A DNA stretch of 64,000 nt. It comes from Amycolatopsis marina (GTDB lineage Bacteria; Actinomycetota; Actinomycetes; Mycobacteriales; Pseudonocardiaceae). The stretch lies in contig NZ_FOKG01000018.1 in the NCBI RefSeq assembly GCF_900111885.1, forward strand, positions 1-64,000, read 5' to 3'. The position numbers and the translations under genes were made by a program. Within the stretch, counting starts at the first letter, position 1; each line of letters starts with the position of its first letter. Shown in pieces: positions 51,748 to 59,857 of this stretch. A model generated the notes under the pieces. The model worked only from the letters and a program-made list of their open reading frames with translations. It made no database searches and was not told the DNA's origin.

Positions 51748-52236
51748 ATGACAGTCATGACCGCCTCGAACACCGCGCCGGACCTGTCGTTCCTCCTGGA
51801 TCACTCCAGTCACGTCCTGCGCACGCAGATGGCGGCCGCTCTCGGGGAGATCGGGCTGACGGCCCGTATGCACTGTGTGCTGGTCCATGCTTTGGCGGAG
51901 GAGCGCACCCAGATCCAGCTCGCCGAGATCGGCGATATGGACAAGACCACGATGGTCGTCACGGTCGACGCACTGGAGAAGGCGGGACTGGCCGAACGCC
52001 GGCCGTCCAGTACCGACCGCCGCGCACGAATCATCGCGGTCACCGAGGAAGGGGCGAAGGTCGCGAAACGAAGCCAGGCGATCGCCGACCGCGTGCACCG
52101 TTCTGCGCTCGACGCGATTCCCGAGGACGAACGCAGCGTGTTCCTGCGGGCCATGAACCGTTTGGTGGAGGGGCATCTGCGCACGCCAGCAGAAGCGCCG
52201 CCAACCGCCCGCCGCGCACGGCAACGCGCCACCTAG
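51748..52236 (+). CDS. MarR-family transcriptional regulator
   Basis: 162 residues from ATG 51748 (51757 is possible); there is no ribosome site, in keeping with leaderless translation. The winged helix is typical: QIQLAEIGDMDKTTMVVTVDALEKAGLAERRPSSTDRRARII with the DxR wing. The C-terminus is basic. It precedes a multidrug exporter gene by 75 bp on the same strand and likely represses both. Confidence 0.93.
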   Translation: MTVMTASNTAPDLSFLLDHSSHVLRTQMAAALGEIGLTARMHCVLVHALAEERTQIQLAEIGDMDKTTMVVTVDALEKAGLAERRPSSTDRRARIIAVTEEGAKVAKRSQAIADRVHRSALDAIPEDERSVFLRAMNRLVEGHLRTPAEAPPTARRARQRAT

Positions 52237-52266
52237 TTCCAAGCTAGAACGTCTACAACGGAACTA
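52234..52266. promoter_or_regulatory. Possible second MarR-type site before the exporter
   Basis: TAGTTCC (52234-52240) and GGAACTA (52260-52266) are perfect 7-bp arms 19 bp apart, with TAGAAC (52245-52250) between them. The site covers the MarR stop region and the exporter's upstream region. Confidence 0.4.
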
Positions 52267-52310
52267 TCTGCTACGGTCTCTCTTGTTGCTTCGTGAACAG
52301 GAGAGAGCCC

Positions 52311-53798
52311 ATGCCGCACCCCGCGTCCGCACGTCCGGCCACTCGCGCCGACACACCGTCGTCCCGATGGCTTGCCCTCGTGGTGCTGTCCGCCGCGATG
52401 CTGATGACGATCCTCGACGGCAGCATCGTGACGGTCGCGCTGCCGGCCATCCAACAGGATTTGGCCTTCTCGTCCTCCGGGCTCAGCTGGACGGTCAACG
52501 CCTATCTGATCGCATTCGGTGGACTCCTGCTCCTGGCAGGACGACTGGGGGACCTGATCGGCCGCAAGATCATGTTCCTGGCTGGGAGCGTCGTCTTCAC
52601 CGCAGCCTCGCTGCTGGCAGGCATCGCGAACAGTCCTGGCCTTCTGATCGGTGCCCGGTTCCTGCAGGGCATCGGCAGCGCCATGGCGTCCGCGGTCGTG
52701 CTGGGCATCCTGGTGACCCTGTTCACCGAGCCGCGGGAACGCGCCAAGGCGATCGGGGTCTTCAGCTTCACCGGCGCCGCGGGAGCATCCATCGGCCAGG
52801 TCCTCGGCGGAGTACTCACTGACGCGCTCAGCTGGCACTGGATCTTCTTCATCAACCTGCCGATCGGGGCCGCGACCGTCGCGCTGGCGATCTGGATACT
52901 GCCGAACGAACGGGGGATAGGACTCGGCGCAGGCGCCGATATCCTCGGCGCGGTGCTCGTCACCAGTGGTCTGATGCTCGGTATCTACGCTGTCGTGAAG
53001 ATCGAGCAGTACGGCTGGTTCGCGGCACACACACTCGTAGTCGGCGCGCTGTCGCTCACCCTGCTCGCCGCGTTCGTCGTCCGGCAGGCGACCGCACGGA
53101 CACCGCTGATGCCACTGCGGATCTTCCGATCCCGCAACGTCTCCGGCGCCAATCTGGTGCAGATCCTGACGCTGTCGGCGATGTTCGCGTTCCAGATCAT
53201 CGTCGCGCTCTACATGCAGAAGGTTCTCGGCTACAGCGCGCTCGACACCGGCCTGGCCATGCTTCCCGCCGCGATGGCCATCGGCGGCGTGTCGTTGTTC
53301 GTCTCCGCCCGCCTCAACTCGCGGTTCGGTCCCCGCGCGGTCCTGTTGGCCGGTTTGCTCCTGCTGTTCGGGGCGATGCGGTGGCTCACCCGGATCCCGG
53401 TCAACGCGAACTACGTCAGCGATCTGCTCCCGGCAATGCTGCTCATCGCAGGCGGAGGACTGGTGCTCCCCGCGCTCACCACGCTCGCCATGTCCAGCGC
53501 CAGGGCCGACGACGCTGGACTGGCGTCCGGACTGTTCAACACCACCCAGCAGATCGGCATGGCGATCGGACTCGCGGTGCTGTCCACGCTGGCCGTCGCC
53601 CGTACCGAGGGCCTGCGGGCCATCGGTACGAACGAAGCCGTGGCACTCACCGCCGGCTACCGGCTGGCCTTCGAGATCGCCAGTGGACTGCTCGTGGCCG
53701 CATTCGTCGTCGCGCTGATGCTGCTTCGCCGACTCACGCCCCAGGCCGTCGTCAACGAGACAGCGATATCGGACAGACCCGGACCGCAGACTGCCTGA
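52311..53798 (+). CDS. DHA2-family MFS drug exporter (EmrB/QacA-like)
   Basis: AGGAGAG decides ATG 52311 (495 residues). Fourteen hydrophobic segments are visible. Motif D1 is LDGSIVTVALPAI; motif A is GRLGDLIGRKIMFL; motif C is GAAGASIGQVLGGVL. These define proton-coupled DHA2 multidrug exporters. The upstream MarR gene probably regulates it. The drug range cannot be told. Confidence 0.93.
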   Translation: MPHPASARPATRADTPSSRWLALVVLSAAMLMTILDGSIVTVALPAIQQDLAFSSSGLSWTVNAYLIAFGGLLLLAGRLGDLIGRKIMFLAGSVVFTAASLLAGIANSPGLLIGARFLQGIGSAMASAVVLGILVTLFTEPRERAKAIGVFSFTGAAGASIGQVLGGVLTDALSWHWIFFINLPIGAATVALAIWILPNERGIGLGAGADILGAVLVTSGLMLGIYAVVKIEQYGWFAAHTLVVGALSLTLLAAFVVRQATARTPLMPLRIFRSRNVSGANLVQILTLSAMFAFQIIVALYMQKVLGYSALDTGLAMLPAAMAIGGVSLFVSARLNSRFGPRAVLLAGLLLLFGAMRWLTRIPVNANYVSDLLPAMLLIAGGGLVLPALTTLAMSSARADDAGLASGLFNTTQQIGMAIGLAVLSTLAVARTEGLRAIGTNEAVALTAGYRLAFEIASGLLVAAFVVALMLLRRLTPQAVVNETAISDRPGPQTA

Positions 53799-53833
53799 TC
53801 AGCCGGCCGTTCCCCGGAAGGAAACCGATCCAC

Positions 53834-54042
53834 ATGAGCGACACCGGTCCAGCTCCCCGAATCCTCAACGAACCGAACTGGCCAGACTGCGCGAGGAGCC
53901 GCAGTTCGGTGTGCTCGCGGCGGTGAAGCGGAGCAGCCACCCACATCTGTCCACCGTCCTGGACGGCTGGCCGACACGACGTGATGACCAATCCGCGCCC
54001 GGGATTCCCCCCAACTCCACCCATTGCGATAAGTACAAGTGA
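53834..54042 (+). pseudogene. Frameshifted, decayed PPOX/F420-type oxidoreductase
   Basis: ATG 53834 opens SDTGPAPRILNEP. A shift then places a clear family segment in another frame from 53875: ELARLREEPQFGVLAAVKRS and SHPHLSTVL (to 53961), typical of the N-terminus of PPOX-class F420-dependent proteins. After that the homology ends and the frame stops at 54042. The rest up to 54125 gives no reliable coding. It looks like an inactivated gene behind the exporter. Confidence 0.55.
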
Positions 54043-54125
54043 CTGGGCGACGCCGGGCCCGACCACTGGCGGCCCATCGGCGAGTCGAGACCGCCCACCA
54101 TGATCAACGAAGGGAACGCACTGTG

Positions 54126-54827
54126 TCACACACATGCCTGGACGCTGCCCTGGAACACAACCACGCCTTTACAAGGACGCGGACATGAGCGCTGTCTATG
54201 CGTTCCCACCCAAGTTGTTCGCCTTCTTCGCGGAGCTGCCCCGGTGGGCTTCCCCTCACTCCTCGGGCAACCCGCCGCGAACAGGATGTTCCGTCCGAGG
54301 GCGAGTTCGACCGCCGAGGCGACGAATCCGAGCGCCATGGGCGGGCTGGAGTTGCGCAGCATCAACCCAGCGGTCCGCAGTCGCGTGACATCGACCGCGA
54401 CCTCTTTGTCGTGCGCCTGCAACGCGGAGTACAGCAGGAACGCATCCGCCTTGACGAAGGTCCGATGGCGCGCCGCAGGATTCCTGCGGAGGAATTCCTG
54501 CCGGGGATTCCGCGAGCGCCATCGGGGCAGCAGTCGCTCGGCCCGCGCGCCGAGCGGATACGCCAGGTAGCCGAGCAGATAGCTGGCCAGCACGATGCCG
54601 ATCACCAGCAGCACCAGCGGCCCACCGCCGAGCGCACCGAGGTCGATCCAGTGCAACCGGCCGGCAAGGTAGGCAAAAGCCGACAGATACAACGCACCAG
54701 GAATGGTGTAGGTGAACAGGTCGAACAACCCGACAGCAAAGGTCACCACAGGACCCAATGCCGAATCCTGTCTCTGCGCTACCTCCGACCGGGTGACGAC
54801 GGTGCCCCTGGCCGCGGCCGGGGGCAC
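54126..54827 (-). CDS. Membrane protein of unknown function, C-terminus possibly frameshifted
   Basis: 233 residues. LFDLFTYTIPGALYLSAFAY and PLVLLVIGIVLASYLLGYLA are two membrane segments, and a third lies near PPMALGFVASAVELALG. From about residue 180 the chain becomes PRSEGKPTGAAPRRRRTTW, unlike a membrane protein; the next frame would read REEGEQLGWERIDSA, so a frameshift there is possible. It abuts the decayed oxidoreductase region, so erosion may reach into it. I do not recognise the family. Confidence 0.6.
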   Translation of the reverse strand: MPPAAARGTVVTRSEVAQRQDSALGPVVTFAVGLFDLFTYTIPGALYLSAFAYLAGRLHWIDLGALGGGPLVLLVIGIVLASYLLGYLAYPLGARAERLLPRWRSRNPRQEFLRRNPAARHRTFVKADAFLLYSALQAHDKEVAVDVTRLRTAGLMLRNSSPPMALGFVASAVELALGRNILFAAGCPRSEGKPTGAAPRRRRTTWVGTHRQRSCPRPCKGVVVFQGSVQACV

Positions 54828-54849
54828 CGATCTGCTCCTCGACGTCCGC

Positions 54850-55503
54850 TCACCAGGGCTGCCAGGTGCCGTTGTACCACTGCTCGTGAGCGGTGTCGTT
54901 GTGATGATTGACGTTGAAGTCTTCGGGATAGTTGTGCATATGGTTGTGCGGGTACGTCCAAATTCCGGCGGACTCGTCGCAGACGTAGTCCCAGTGGCAG
55001 ATTGACTTCACGGGCACGTTTCCGAAGTTCCGGTCGGCGCCGGCGAGCGGAGCGCCGACGACACCGCCGAACGGGACGCTCCCGCCGTTCGCGCCAGGAG
55101 GTGCCTGGCGTTTGGGGTCCGAGATGAGAACGGCGTTGACGTTGCCGAACGTCGCCCAGTTCTCAGTAACCCAGATATGCACCACCGCAGCACCCAAGGA
55201 ATATCCGACCGCCTTGACGTGCTGGCCGGGGCAGATGTTGCGCTGGTCTCGGACCAGTCGGTTCAGCTCGTTGACTCCCGCCCGGGCGCTCGCCCCGTTG
55301 GGGATCTGGGTCGGGTAGCCCACATGCTGCTGAATGTCGCCGACGAAACCGTCGTTGTCCCAACTGCTGCCGGTCCCGCCGACCACAATCGTGTAGGTGC
55401 CCACGCACGGCGCCGCCGCCTGCGCATTCGGTGTTCCCGCAAGGGAAATCCCCGTTGTCAGCAGAAGACCGGCCAGCAGTCCCGCGGTCCTTCGCTTGCT
55501 CAT
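54850..55503 (-). CDS. Secreted PE-PPE/cutinase-like serine hydrolase
   Basis: 217 residues from ATG 55503 (AGGA upstream). The signal peptide ends at NAQA|AAP. The mature protein has the alpha/beta-hydrolase core of PE-PPE domains (mycobacterial esterases): VVGGTGSS, AVGYSLGAAVVHIW with the nucleophile Ser, a late CDESAGIW Asp candidate and HNHMHNY His candidates. Two Cys pairs may form disulfides. It probably acts on lipids or esters outside the cell. Confidence 0.85.
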   Translation of the reverse strand: MSKRRTAGLLAGLLLTTGISLAGTPNAQAAAPCVGTYTIVVGGTGSSWDNDGFVGDIQQHVGYPTQIPNGASARAGVNELNRLVRDQRNICPGQHVKAVGYSLGAAVVHIWVTENWATFGNVNAVLISDPKRQAPPGANGGSVPFGGVVGAPLAGADRNFGNVPVKSICHWDYVCDESAGIWTYPHNHMHNYPEDFNVNHHNDTAHEQWYNGTWQPW

Positions 55504-55613
55504 TCCTACCTCCCCGTTCGGATGGCGTTCGCGACCGCATCCAAGGCGGCACATCGCTCGGCCAAGATCACCGGGGACGCTATCGGTGACCGATGAAATC
55601 CTGATGACACGAG

Positions 55614-56309
55614 CTATGCCTGATCAAGCAGGGTGAGGTAGGCGTCAAGCTGGGCCGCTCCGGCGAGCAGGTTGCGGCTACGGGTGGTCAGCCGGCCCTG
55701 CCAGGAGTCGAGAAAGTCGCTCAGCGCGTCCGCCCCGCCCGCCGCGTGCAGCGACTCGATGAACTGCGCGACCTTGCGCAGCAAGTACCCGCCCCGGCGC
55801 AGTTGCCGGGTGATCTCGGCGTCGCGCACGCAGTCCGGTCCGTATTCGCGGTACCCGGTTACCGGGTTGCGTTCGGGGCGCAGAATGCCCTCGGCTTCCC
55901 AGGTCCGCAGCGTCGCCGGGTGCACGCCGAGCCGACGCGCGAGTTCGCCCACGGTCAGCGGTCCACCGTTGACCGTGGTGGGAGTCGTGGTGGACAGGTT
56001 GCCGAGAGTCGACGCGGACTTGGCACGGGTGTCGCGTTCGGTGAGCAGCGCGACGTGCGCGGCGTCGATGAGCCGGTAGGCGGACTCGGTGTCACCCCGG
56101 TTGGTCGCGCGCATGATCTCCACGGCCTGCTGGTGCCCGTGGCCCAGGCGCAACGCGAGGAAGGTGCGTAGCGCCTGTGCGTGCAGCGGTGTGTAACGCC
56201 GGTAGCCGGTCTCGCTGCGCTCGGTCGGCGGGAGAACTCCGGCGTCGTCGTAGTTGCGGATCGCCTGGGCGGACAACCCGTGTTCCCGGGCGAGGTCGAT
56301 GGGTCGCAG
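55614..56309 (-). CDS. Tandem-HTH MerR regulator (TioE-like) with apparent CTG start
   Basis: Two MerR winged helices lie in one chain: LRPIDLAREHGLSAQAIRNY at the N-terminus and LTVGELARRLGVHPATLRTW near residue 115. The first HTH is only complete if translation starts at CTG 56309, which has GGAGG exactly 6 bp before it. No ATG, GTG or TTG exists between the upstream stop and TTG 56276, which would cut into the helix. This gives 231 residues, the size of TioE-type regulators. The target is unknown. Confidence 0.85.
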   Translation of the reverse strand: MRPIDLAREHGLSAQAIRNYDDAGVLPPTERSETGYRRYTPLHAQALRTFLALRLGHGHQQAVEIMRATNRGDTESAYRLIDAAHVALLTERDTRAKSASTLGNLSTTTPTTVNGGPLTVGELARRLGVHPATLRTWEAEGILRPERNPVTGYREYGPDCVRDAEITRQLRRGGYLLRKVAQFIESLHAAGGADALSDFLDSWQGRLTTRSRNLLAGAAQLDAYLTLLDQA

Positions 56310-56385
56310 CGTGTACCTCCGTTTGAGGCTTCACCCTAGTGATTTCCCGGCGACCGATCGTGCTTGGCCAAGCGGCCGGCCTGGT

Positions 56386-56688
56386 TCATACCGTGGCTTC
56401 CCCGATCAGGGACCGCACACCAGCGACGTCGTACTCGGCTACCGAAGCCGAGAGTATTGCGGTGCTCTGCTCGTCGCTGGGGCCGCTGCCACGGAAGTTC
56501 TCGACGTCCGCTCGCGACTCCCAGCGCTCATAGATGTTGATGCGGCCGGGGACGACCAGGTCAGCGGTGATGGCGAAGTCGAGGCAGCCAACCGTCCCGC
56601 GTGCTTGTTCGACCACGCTCACGCATCCCGCGAGATAGGACTCGCGTTGCTGGGGTTCGACGATGATGTGTCCTGCAACGATGACCAT
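56386..56688 (-). CDS. Antibiotic biosynthesis monooxygenase (ABM)-fold protein
   Basis: AGGAG before ATG 56688 gives 100 residues (MVIVAGHIIVEPQQRESYL). It has the same ferredoxin-like fold as the protein at 40267-40560: GCLDFAITADLVVPGRINIYERWES and the final VAEYDVAGV. It may act as a quinone monooxygenase or in detoxification. It sits between the TioE-like regulator and a DinB gene, all on one strand. Confidence 0.85.
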   Translation of the reverse strand: MVIVAGHIIVEPQQRESYLAGCVSVVEQARGTVGCLDFAITADLVVPGRINIYERWESRADVENFRGSGPSDEQSTAILSASVAEYDVAGVRSLIGEATV

Positions 56689-56877
56689 CTGAGCGCTCCT
56701 TCTGGCATCGGCCCGTTGTCTCTGCTGTGGCGCCCGTGGGCGCTTGTCCCTCCTGTGCAGACAGTTCGGGAAAACGAAAGTCATCGGTGAATCGCCGACG
56801 TGACCCCGATCGTGAAGAGCAGCGCGATCGGGGTCCGCACGGTCTCATCGTCTGCGACGCTGAGGACCGGCAAGTCC

Positions 56878-57456
56878 TCAGGTCGCCGTCCGTCCGTCGA
56901 GCGTCTCCCGCAGTATGTCGGCGTGGCCCGCATGCTGGGCGGTCTCGGCGATGACGTGCATCAGCACCCTGCGCACGGTGAACACCATCCCCGACTCGTG
57001 CCAGGGAGCCTCCGGCAACGGGTGGGCAACCGAGAGATCTGGAACGGCGGCAACGATCTCCTCGGTCCGGGCGGCCACCTGCTCGTAGCGTGCGAGGATG
57101 CCGGTCAGCGTCTCGCCGGGCTGCATCTGGAAGTCGTTCTGGTGGTCGATCAGCCACTGCGGGAACTCACGCGCGGTCCCGGCCATGATGTCGTCCCAGG
57201 TGACACCGTCGGGCAGGTCGTAGCTCAGCGCCGACGGGCCGTCGACCACGAAGCGCAGCCACGATTCCTCGGTCGAGGCCACGTGCTTGATCAATCCGCC
57301 GAGGCACAACGCGCTGACTGTGGGGTGCTCGCCGAGTTGCCCGTCGCTGAGCCCGCGGACGGTGTTGGTGAGGGTGGACCGCGCGGTCGCGAGCGCGTCG
57401 AGCAGGTCGGTCCGCTCGGCGTCGAGGGTGGACGGTGGTGTGGTCATGGCGGTCAC
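56878..57456 (-). CDS. DinB-family protein (DUF664-like)
   Basis: 192 residues from GTG 57456 (GGAAGGG upstream; ATG 57447 is an alternative). The metal His residues are in LGGLIKHVASTEESWL and VLMHVIAETAQHAGHADIL. WHESGMVFTVRRVLMHV is the DUF664 signature. It is probably a metal-dependent thiol-S-transferase or of unknown role. A 255-bp gap without a convincing gene precedes it (57457-57711). Confidence 0.9.
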   Translation of the reverse strand: MTAMTTPPSTLDAERTDLLDALATARSTLTNTVRGLSDGQLGEHPTVSALCLGGLIKHVASTEESWLRFVVDGPSALSYDLPDGVTWDDIMAGTAREFPQWLIDHQNDFQMQPGETLTGILARYEQVAARTEEIVAAVPDLSVAHPLPEAPWHESGMVFTVRRVLMHVIAETAQHAGHADILRETLDGRTAT

Positions 57457-57711
57457 GGTGATCGGCCCTTCCGGTCGTTCTCGTTGGCTGACCGGTCAAG
57501 AGTCGCAGGGAATGCGGCCAGGACGTGTCCGCCTTTCGGCGGCGCTGAAACTGGGATGCTGGTCGGCGGGCGGACCGTGGACTGGCGGCAGGTCGCCAGC
57601 ACATCCTCGGGCCAGCGAGGTCGGAGGAATGCGCGGGCGTGCTCGTGTGTGCCTAGGTTCGTACCGGGTGCAACGCGAGAGACTCACAATGCAGCCGGTA
57701 CTTGCGCTCCA

Positions 57712-58590
57712 CTACCTCGCTAATCGGTAACGGGCGTACCGCGTGGCAGCGTTGCTCAGCCGCGTAGCGCCGGGGAACGGGGCCGTGGCTGCGCGGTAGC
57801 CCCATAGCCCTGCCACATAGCAGGCGAACGCTGTGACTGCCTTGTCCGATCCCGTGGACCAACGCGGTACCGACGCCGCCCACTCCTCGGCTTCTCTTGG
57901 GCCGAAGCCTGCCGCGACAAGTCGCACGACAAGAAAAGCGGTGTCTATCCACGCAGCCCCCGAAGCCGGGCGTCCCCAATCGATCACACGTACCGGCGAG
58001 CCGTCCTTGATCATGAACTGGTGCTCGTGGAGATCGGTGTGCAGCAGAGCTTCCCCTTCGACCAGTTGCGGGGCTGCGAGACACCACTCGGTCAACTCGA
58101 CGACGTCCAGATCAACGACCCTTTCCGGAGCCTCGGCCGCGAATTTAGTCCACCAGTCCGCGGAGGCCCACCGCTTGCTGAGCGGTTGAGTGTCACCGCC
58201 GGGGAGGCTGTTCAGTTTGGCCAGCATCTCCCGCACGACGGCGAGATCGGCAGAGCCCGGCGACAGGTCGGCGGGACGCCCTTCGACGTACTCGAAGCCG
58301 ACGACAAGCCATGGGACATCCGCATCCACGTCTTCGCTAAAACGGGTCGCCGGAGCAAGCCCGGGAGCGAGATCTCCGGCTTCAGCTTCATTCCGGAGCC
58401 AACGCATTCGCGAACTGACTTCCCTGACCCCCTTTAGGAAGACGTCGCCCTCCTCGCTGCGCAGAACGAGAGCAAGGTTGCAGTTCTGTCCTTGTTCCAC
58501 GGGCCGCACCACGGTAACCGTGTCGAGGTGCTTCCGGACCGCCTCGTGCACAGCGTCGGGCAGTTCATCCCACTGAAAGCGCGTGATCAC
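57712..58590 (-). CDS. Phosphotransferase (APH-like kinase fold)
   Basis: 292 residues. VFLKGVREVSSRMRWLRNEAE gives the nucleotide Lys and helix Glu; LLHTDLHEHQFMI is the catalytic loop (Asp), with Glu-His-Gln instead of the usual xxNN; VIDWGRPASGAAWIDTA holds the metal Asp. The Asn that normally binds the second metal is replaced, so activity is uncertain. The start overlaps the preceding gene (GTGA). Last gene of the XRE-led cluster. Confidence 0.85.
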   Translation of the reverse strand: MITRFQWDELPDAVHEAVRKHLDTVTVVRPVEQGQNCNLALVLRSEEGDVFLKGVREVSSRMRWLRNEAEAGDLAPGLAPATRFSEDVDADVPWLVVGFEYVEGRPADLSPGSADLAVVREMLAKLNSLPGGDTQPLSKRWASADWWTKFAAEAPERVVDLDVVELTEWCLAAPQLVEGEALLHTDLHEHQFMIKDGSPVRVIDWGRPASGAAWIDTAFLVVRLVAAGFGPREAEEWAASVPRWSTGSDKAVTAFACYVAGLWGYRAATAPFPGATRLSNAATRYARYRLAR

Positions 58591-59078
58591 GCCGGGACCG
58601 TATCAGTGCGAACAGGGTGGTGATGACATCCTGTGTCGCCACTGGAGTGAGTGCACCCTTGCGTGCACTGGTTGCACTTCGCGGATGCCGTCCAGAGTGT
58701 GAGATCAACGGCATACCCTGCCTCTCGAACGGCTTTCATGGTGACATTCAACGGGTCCACAGGAGTCCGGGTTACCGGGATCGCCCTGGTGTCGGTCGGG
58801 TCGTGGTGGATGAAACGGCCCGCGATGCGGTCGCAGAAAGCTGCGTACTCGCGTGTGTAGAGGATGAACGTATGCCACCCGATATCGATAGCGTCGCTGG
58901 GCGACAGCGGCTCTGTGGAATTGGCACAGGCGGCCAGGAAAGCAAGTGCCTGGTCCATGATCCTCGCGGCCTGTTCGCGGGAGTTCTTGCGCTCCTTGAC
59001 GATCCGGTTCACGAGCCTGCTGAACAGCTCTTCCGACACGAGGCCCTGTCCAGTGAGTTCTTCGCCGGTGATAGCCAT
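58587..59078 (-). CDS. Glycine-rich-domain (GRDP)-like protein with Cys/His-rich tail
   Basis: 163 residues from ATG 59078. IDIGWHTFILYTREYAAFCDRIAG and FIHHDP match the bacterial GRDP-like domain (pfam07173), whose role is unknown. The C-terminus adds CNQCTQGCTHSSGDTGCHHH, a probable metal-binding tail. Translationally coupled to the phosphotransferase. It lies 194 bp after two small genes of the same direction. Confidence 0.85.
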   Translation of the reverse strand: MAITGEELTGQGLVSEELFSRLVNRIVKERKNSREQAARIMDQALAFLAACANSTEPLSPSDAIDIGWHTFILYTREYAAFCDRIAGRFIHHDPTDTRAIPVTRTPVDPLNVTMKAVREAGYAVDLTLWTASAKCNQCTQGCTHSSGDTGCHHHPVRTDTVPA

Positions 59079-59115
59079 GTCTCGCTGCCTTTCGTGTTGA
59101 CCTGCTTTTGCCGCC

Positions 59116-59131
59116 CCACGTTGGAACGTGG
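59116..59131. repeat. Short hairpin upstream of the GRDP-like gene
   Basis: CCACGTT (59116-59122) and AACGTGG (59125-59131) are perfect arms around GG, 38 bp before the GRDP-like start on its promoter side. It may be an operator or leader hairpin. The rest of the 194-bp gap shows no gene I can support. Confidence 0.4.
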
Positions 59132-59272
59132 AGGTCCGGTTGACGCGTCGCGAGAGGGCTCCGCGTCACATCGATCGGGGCTGTTGACCGAGCCGTTTCG
59201 TCAACTTGCCGGCGCGCTCGTGAGTACGCGGCGGACGATGTTGGCCTGGCGCGTGATGCTCGCGCGGCCCGG

Positions 59273-59512
59273 TTACCTGATCGACTGTTCGTCGATGACG
59301 TCTCGCCACCTCGTGCCGAGCACGCGGCCGTCGAGGGCAACGGCGTAGGCGAGGACGTCGGCGGACAGCCCCTCGAGATATCGGCCGAGCTCGCAAAGCC
59401 GGAGAACACGTGTCCTGTTGTCTGGAGCGTTCATCGCCTCGATCATCACCTCGCCAATGCACTTGTTGGCCTTGGCGACCCGCATCATGAGGTCGTGGTC
59501 GATGGCGATCAT
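59273..59512 (-). CDS. Small protein of unknown function (79 aa)
   Basis: ATG 59512 overlaps the stop of the upstream small gene (ATGA). The peptide is helical (DHDLMMRVAKANKCIGEVMI, LCELGRYLEGLSADVLAYA) and ends DVIDEQSIR. I do not recognise it. Its coupling and strand make it part of the XRE-led cluster. Confidence 0.65.
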   Translation of the reverse strand: MIAIDHDLMMRVAKANKCIGEVMIEAMNAPDNRTRVLRLCELGRYLEGLSADVLAYAVALDGRVLGTRWRDVIDEQSIR

Positions 59513-59793
59513 GCTCGCGCTCGCTGGTAGTTCGTGTCGGTGAGCAGGTCGCTGATCGACTGCCGGATCGCCTCGAGCAACTTGGGCGCTGCGACGAACG
59601 ACACCAGCGTCGGCTCGCTCTGGCCATCGGTCTGCAACGCAAGCTGTAGACCGTCGCGGGTATGGAGGATCCCGAACTCGACCGGTACCTGTCGCCCGTC
59701 CTTGCAGTTCACACACCAGACCAAGTGCTTCCTGCGCCATTCGTAGCTGGGATCGGCGGGGCTGCCGATCACACTCCCGTTGCCGTCTGTCAT
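59509..59793 (-). CDS. Small protein of unknown function (94 aa)
   Basis: I use ATG 59793; ATG 59817 would add eight residues. KHLVWCVNCKDGRQVPVEFG contains CxxC; SEPTLVSFVAAPKLLEAIRQ is a strand-helix pair. The family is not recognised. It starts 65 bp after the XRE regulator stop and overlaps the next small gene by 4 bp. Confidence 0.65.
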   Translation of the reverse strand: MTDGNGSVIGSPADPSYEWRRKHLVWCVNCKDGRQVPVEFGILHTRDGLQLALQTDGQSEPTLVSFVAAPKLLEAIRQSISDLLTDTNYQRARA

Positions 59794-59857
59794 GACTTCG
59801 ACGCTATGGGCGATCATCGATCGGGGTGGGTACGGTTTATACCTTCATCCGCATGGT

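Noticed and set aside
57690-57731. Possible 13-residue peptide (MQPVLALHYLANR) on the plus strand
   Set aside because: A weak GAGAG site precedes it but nothing downstream on that strand would need a leader peptide; chance is likely.
59079-59272. Hidden precursor-peptide gene before the GRDP-like gene
   Set aside because: The only frame (starting GTG near 59165) runs on into the GRDP-like gene in another frame without a stop and shows no leader/core pattern.
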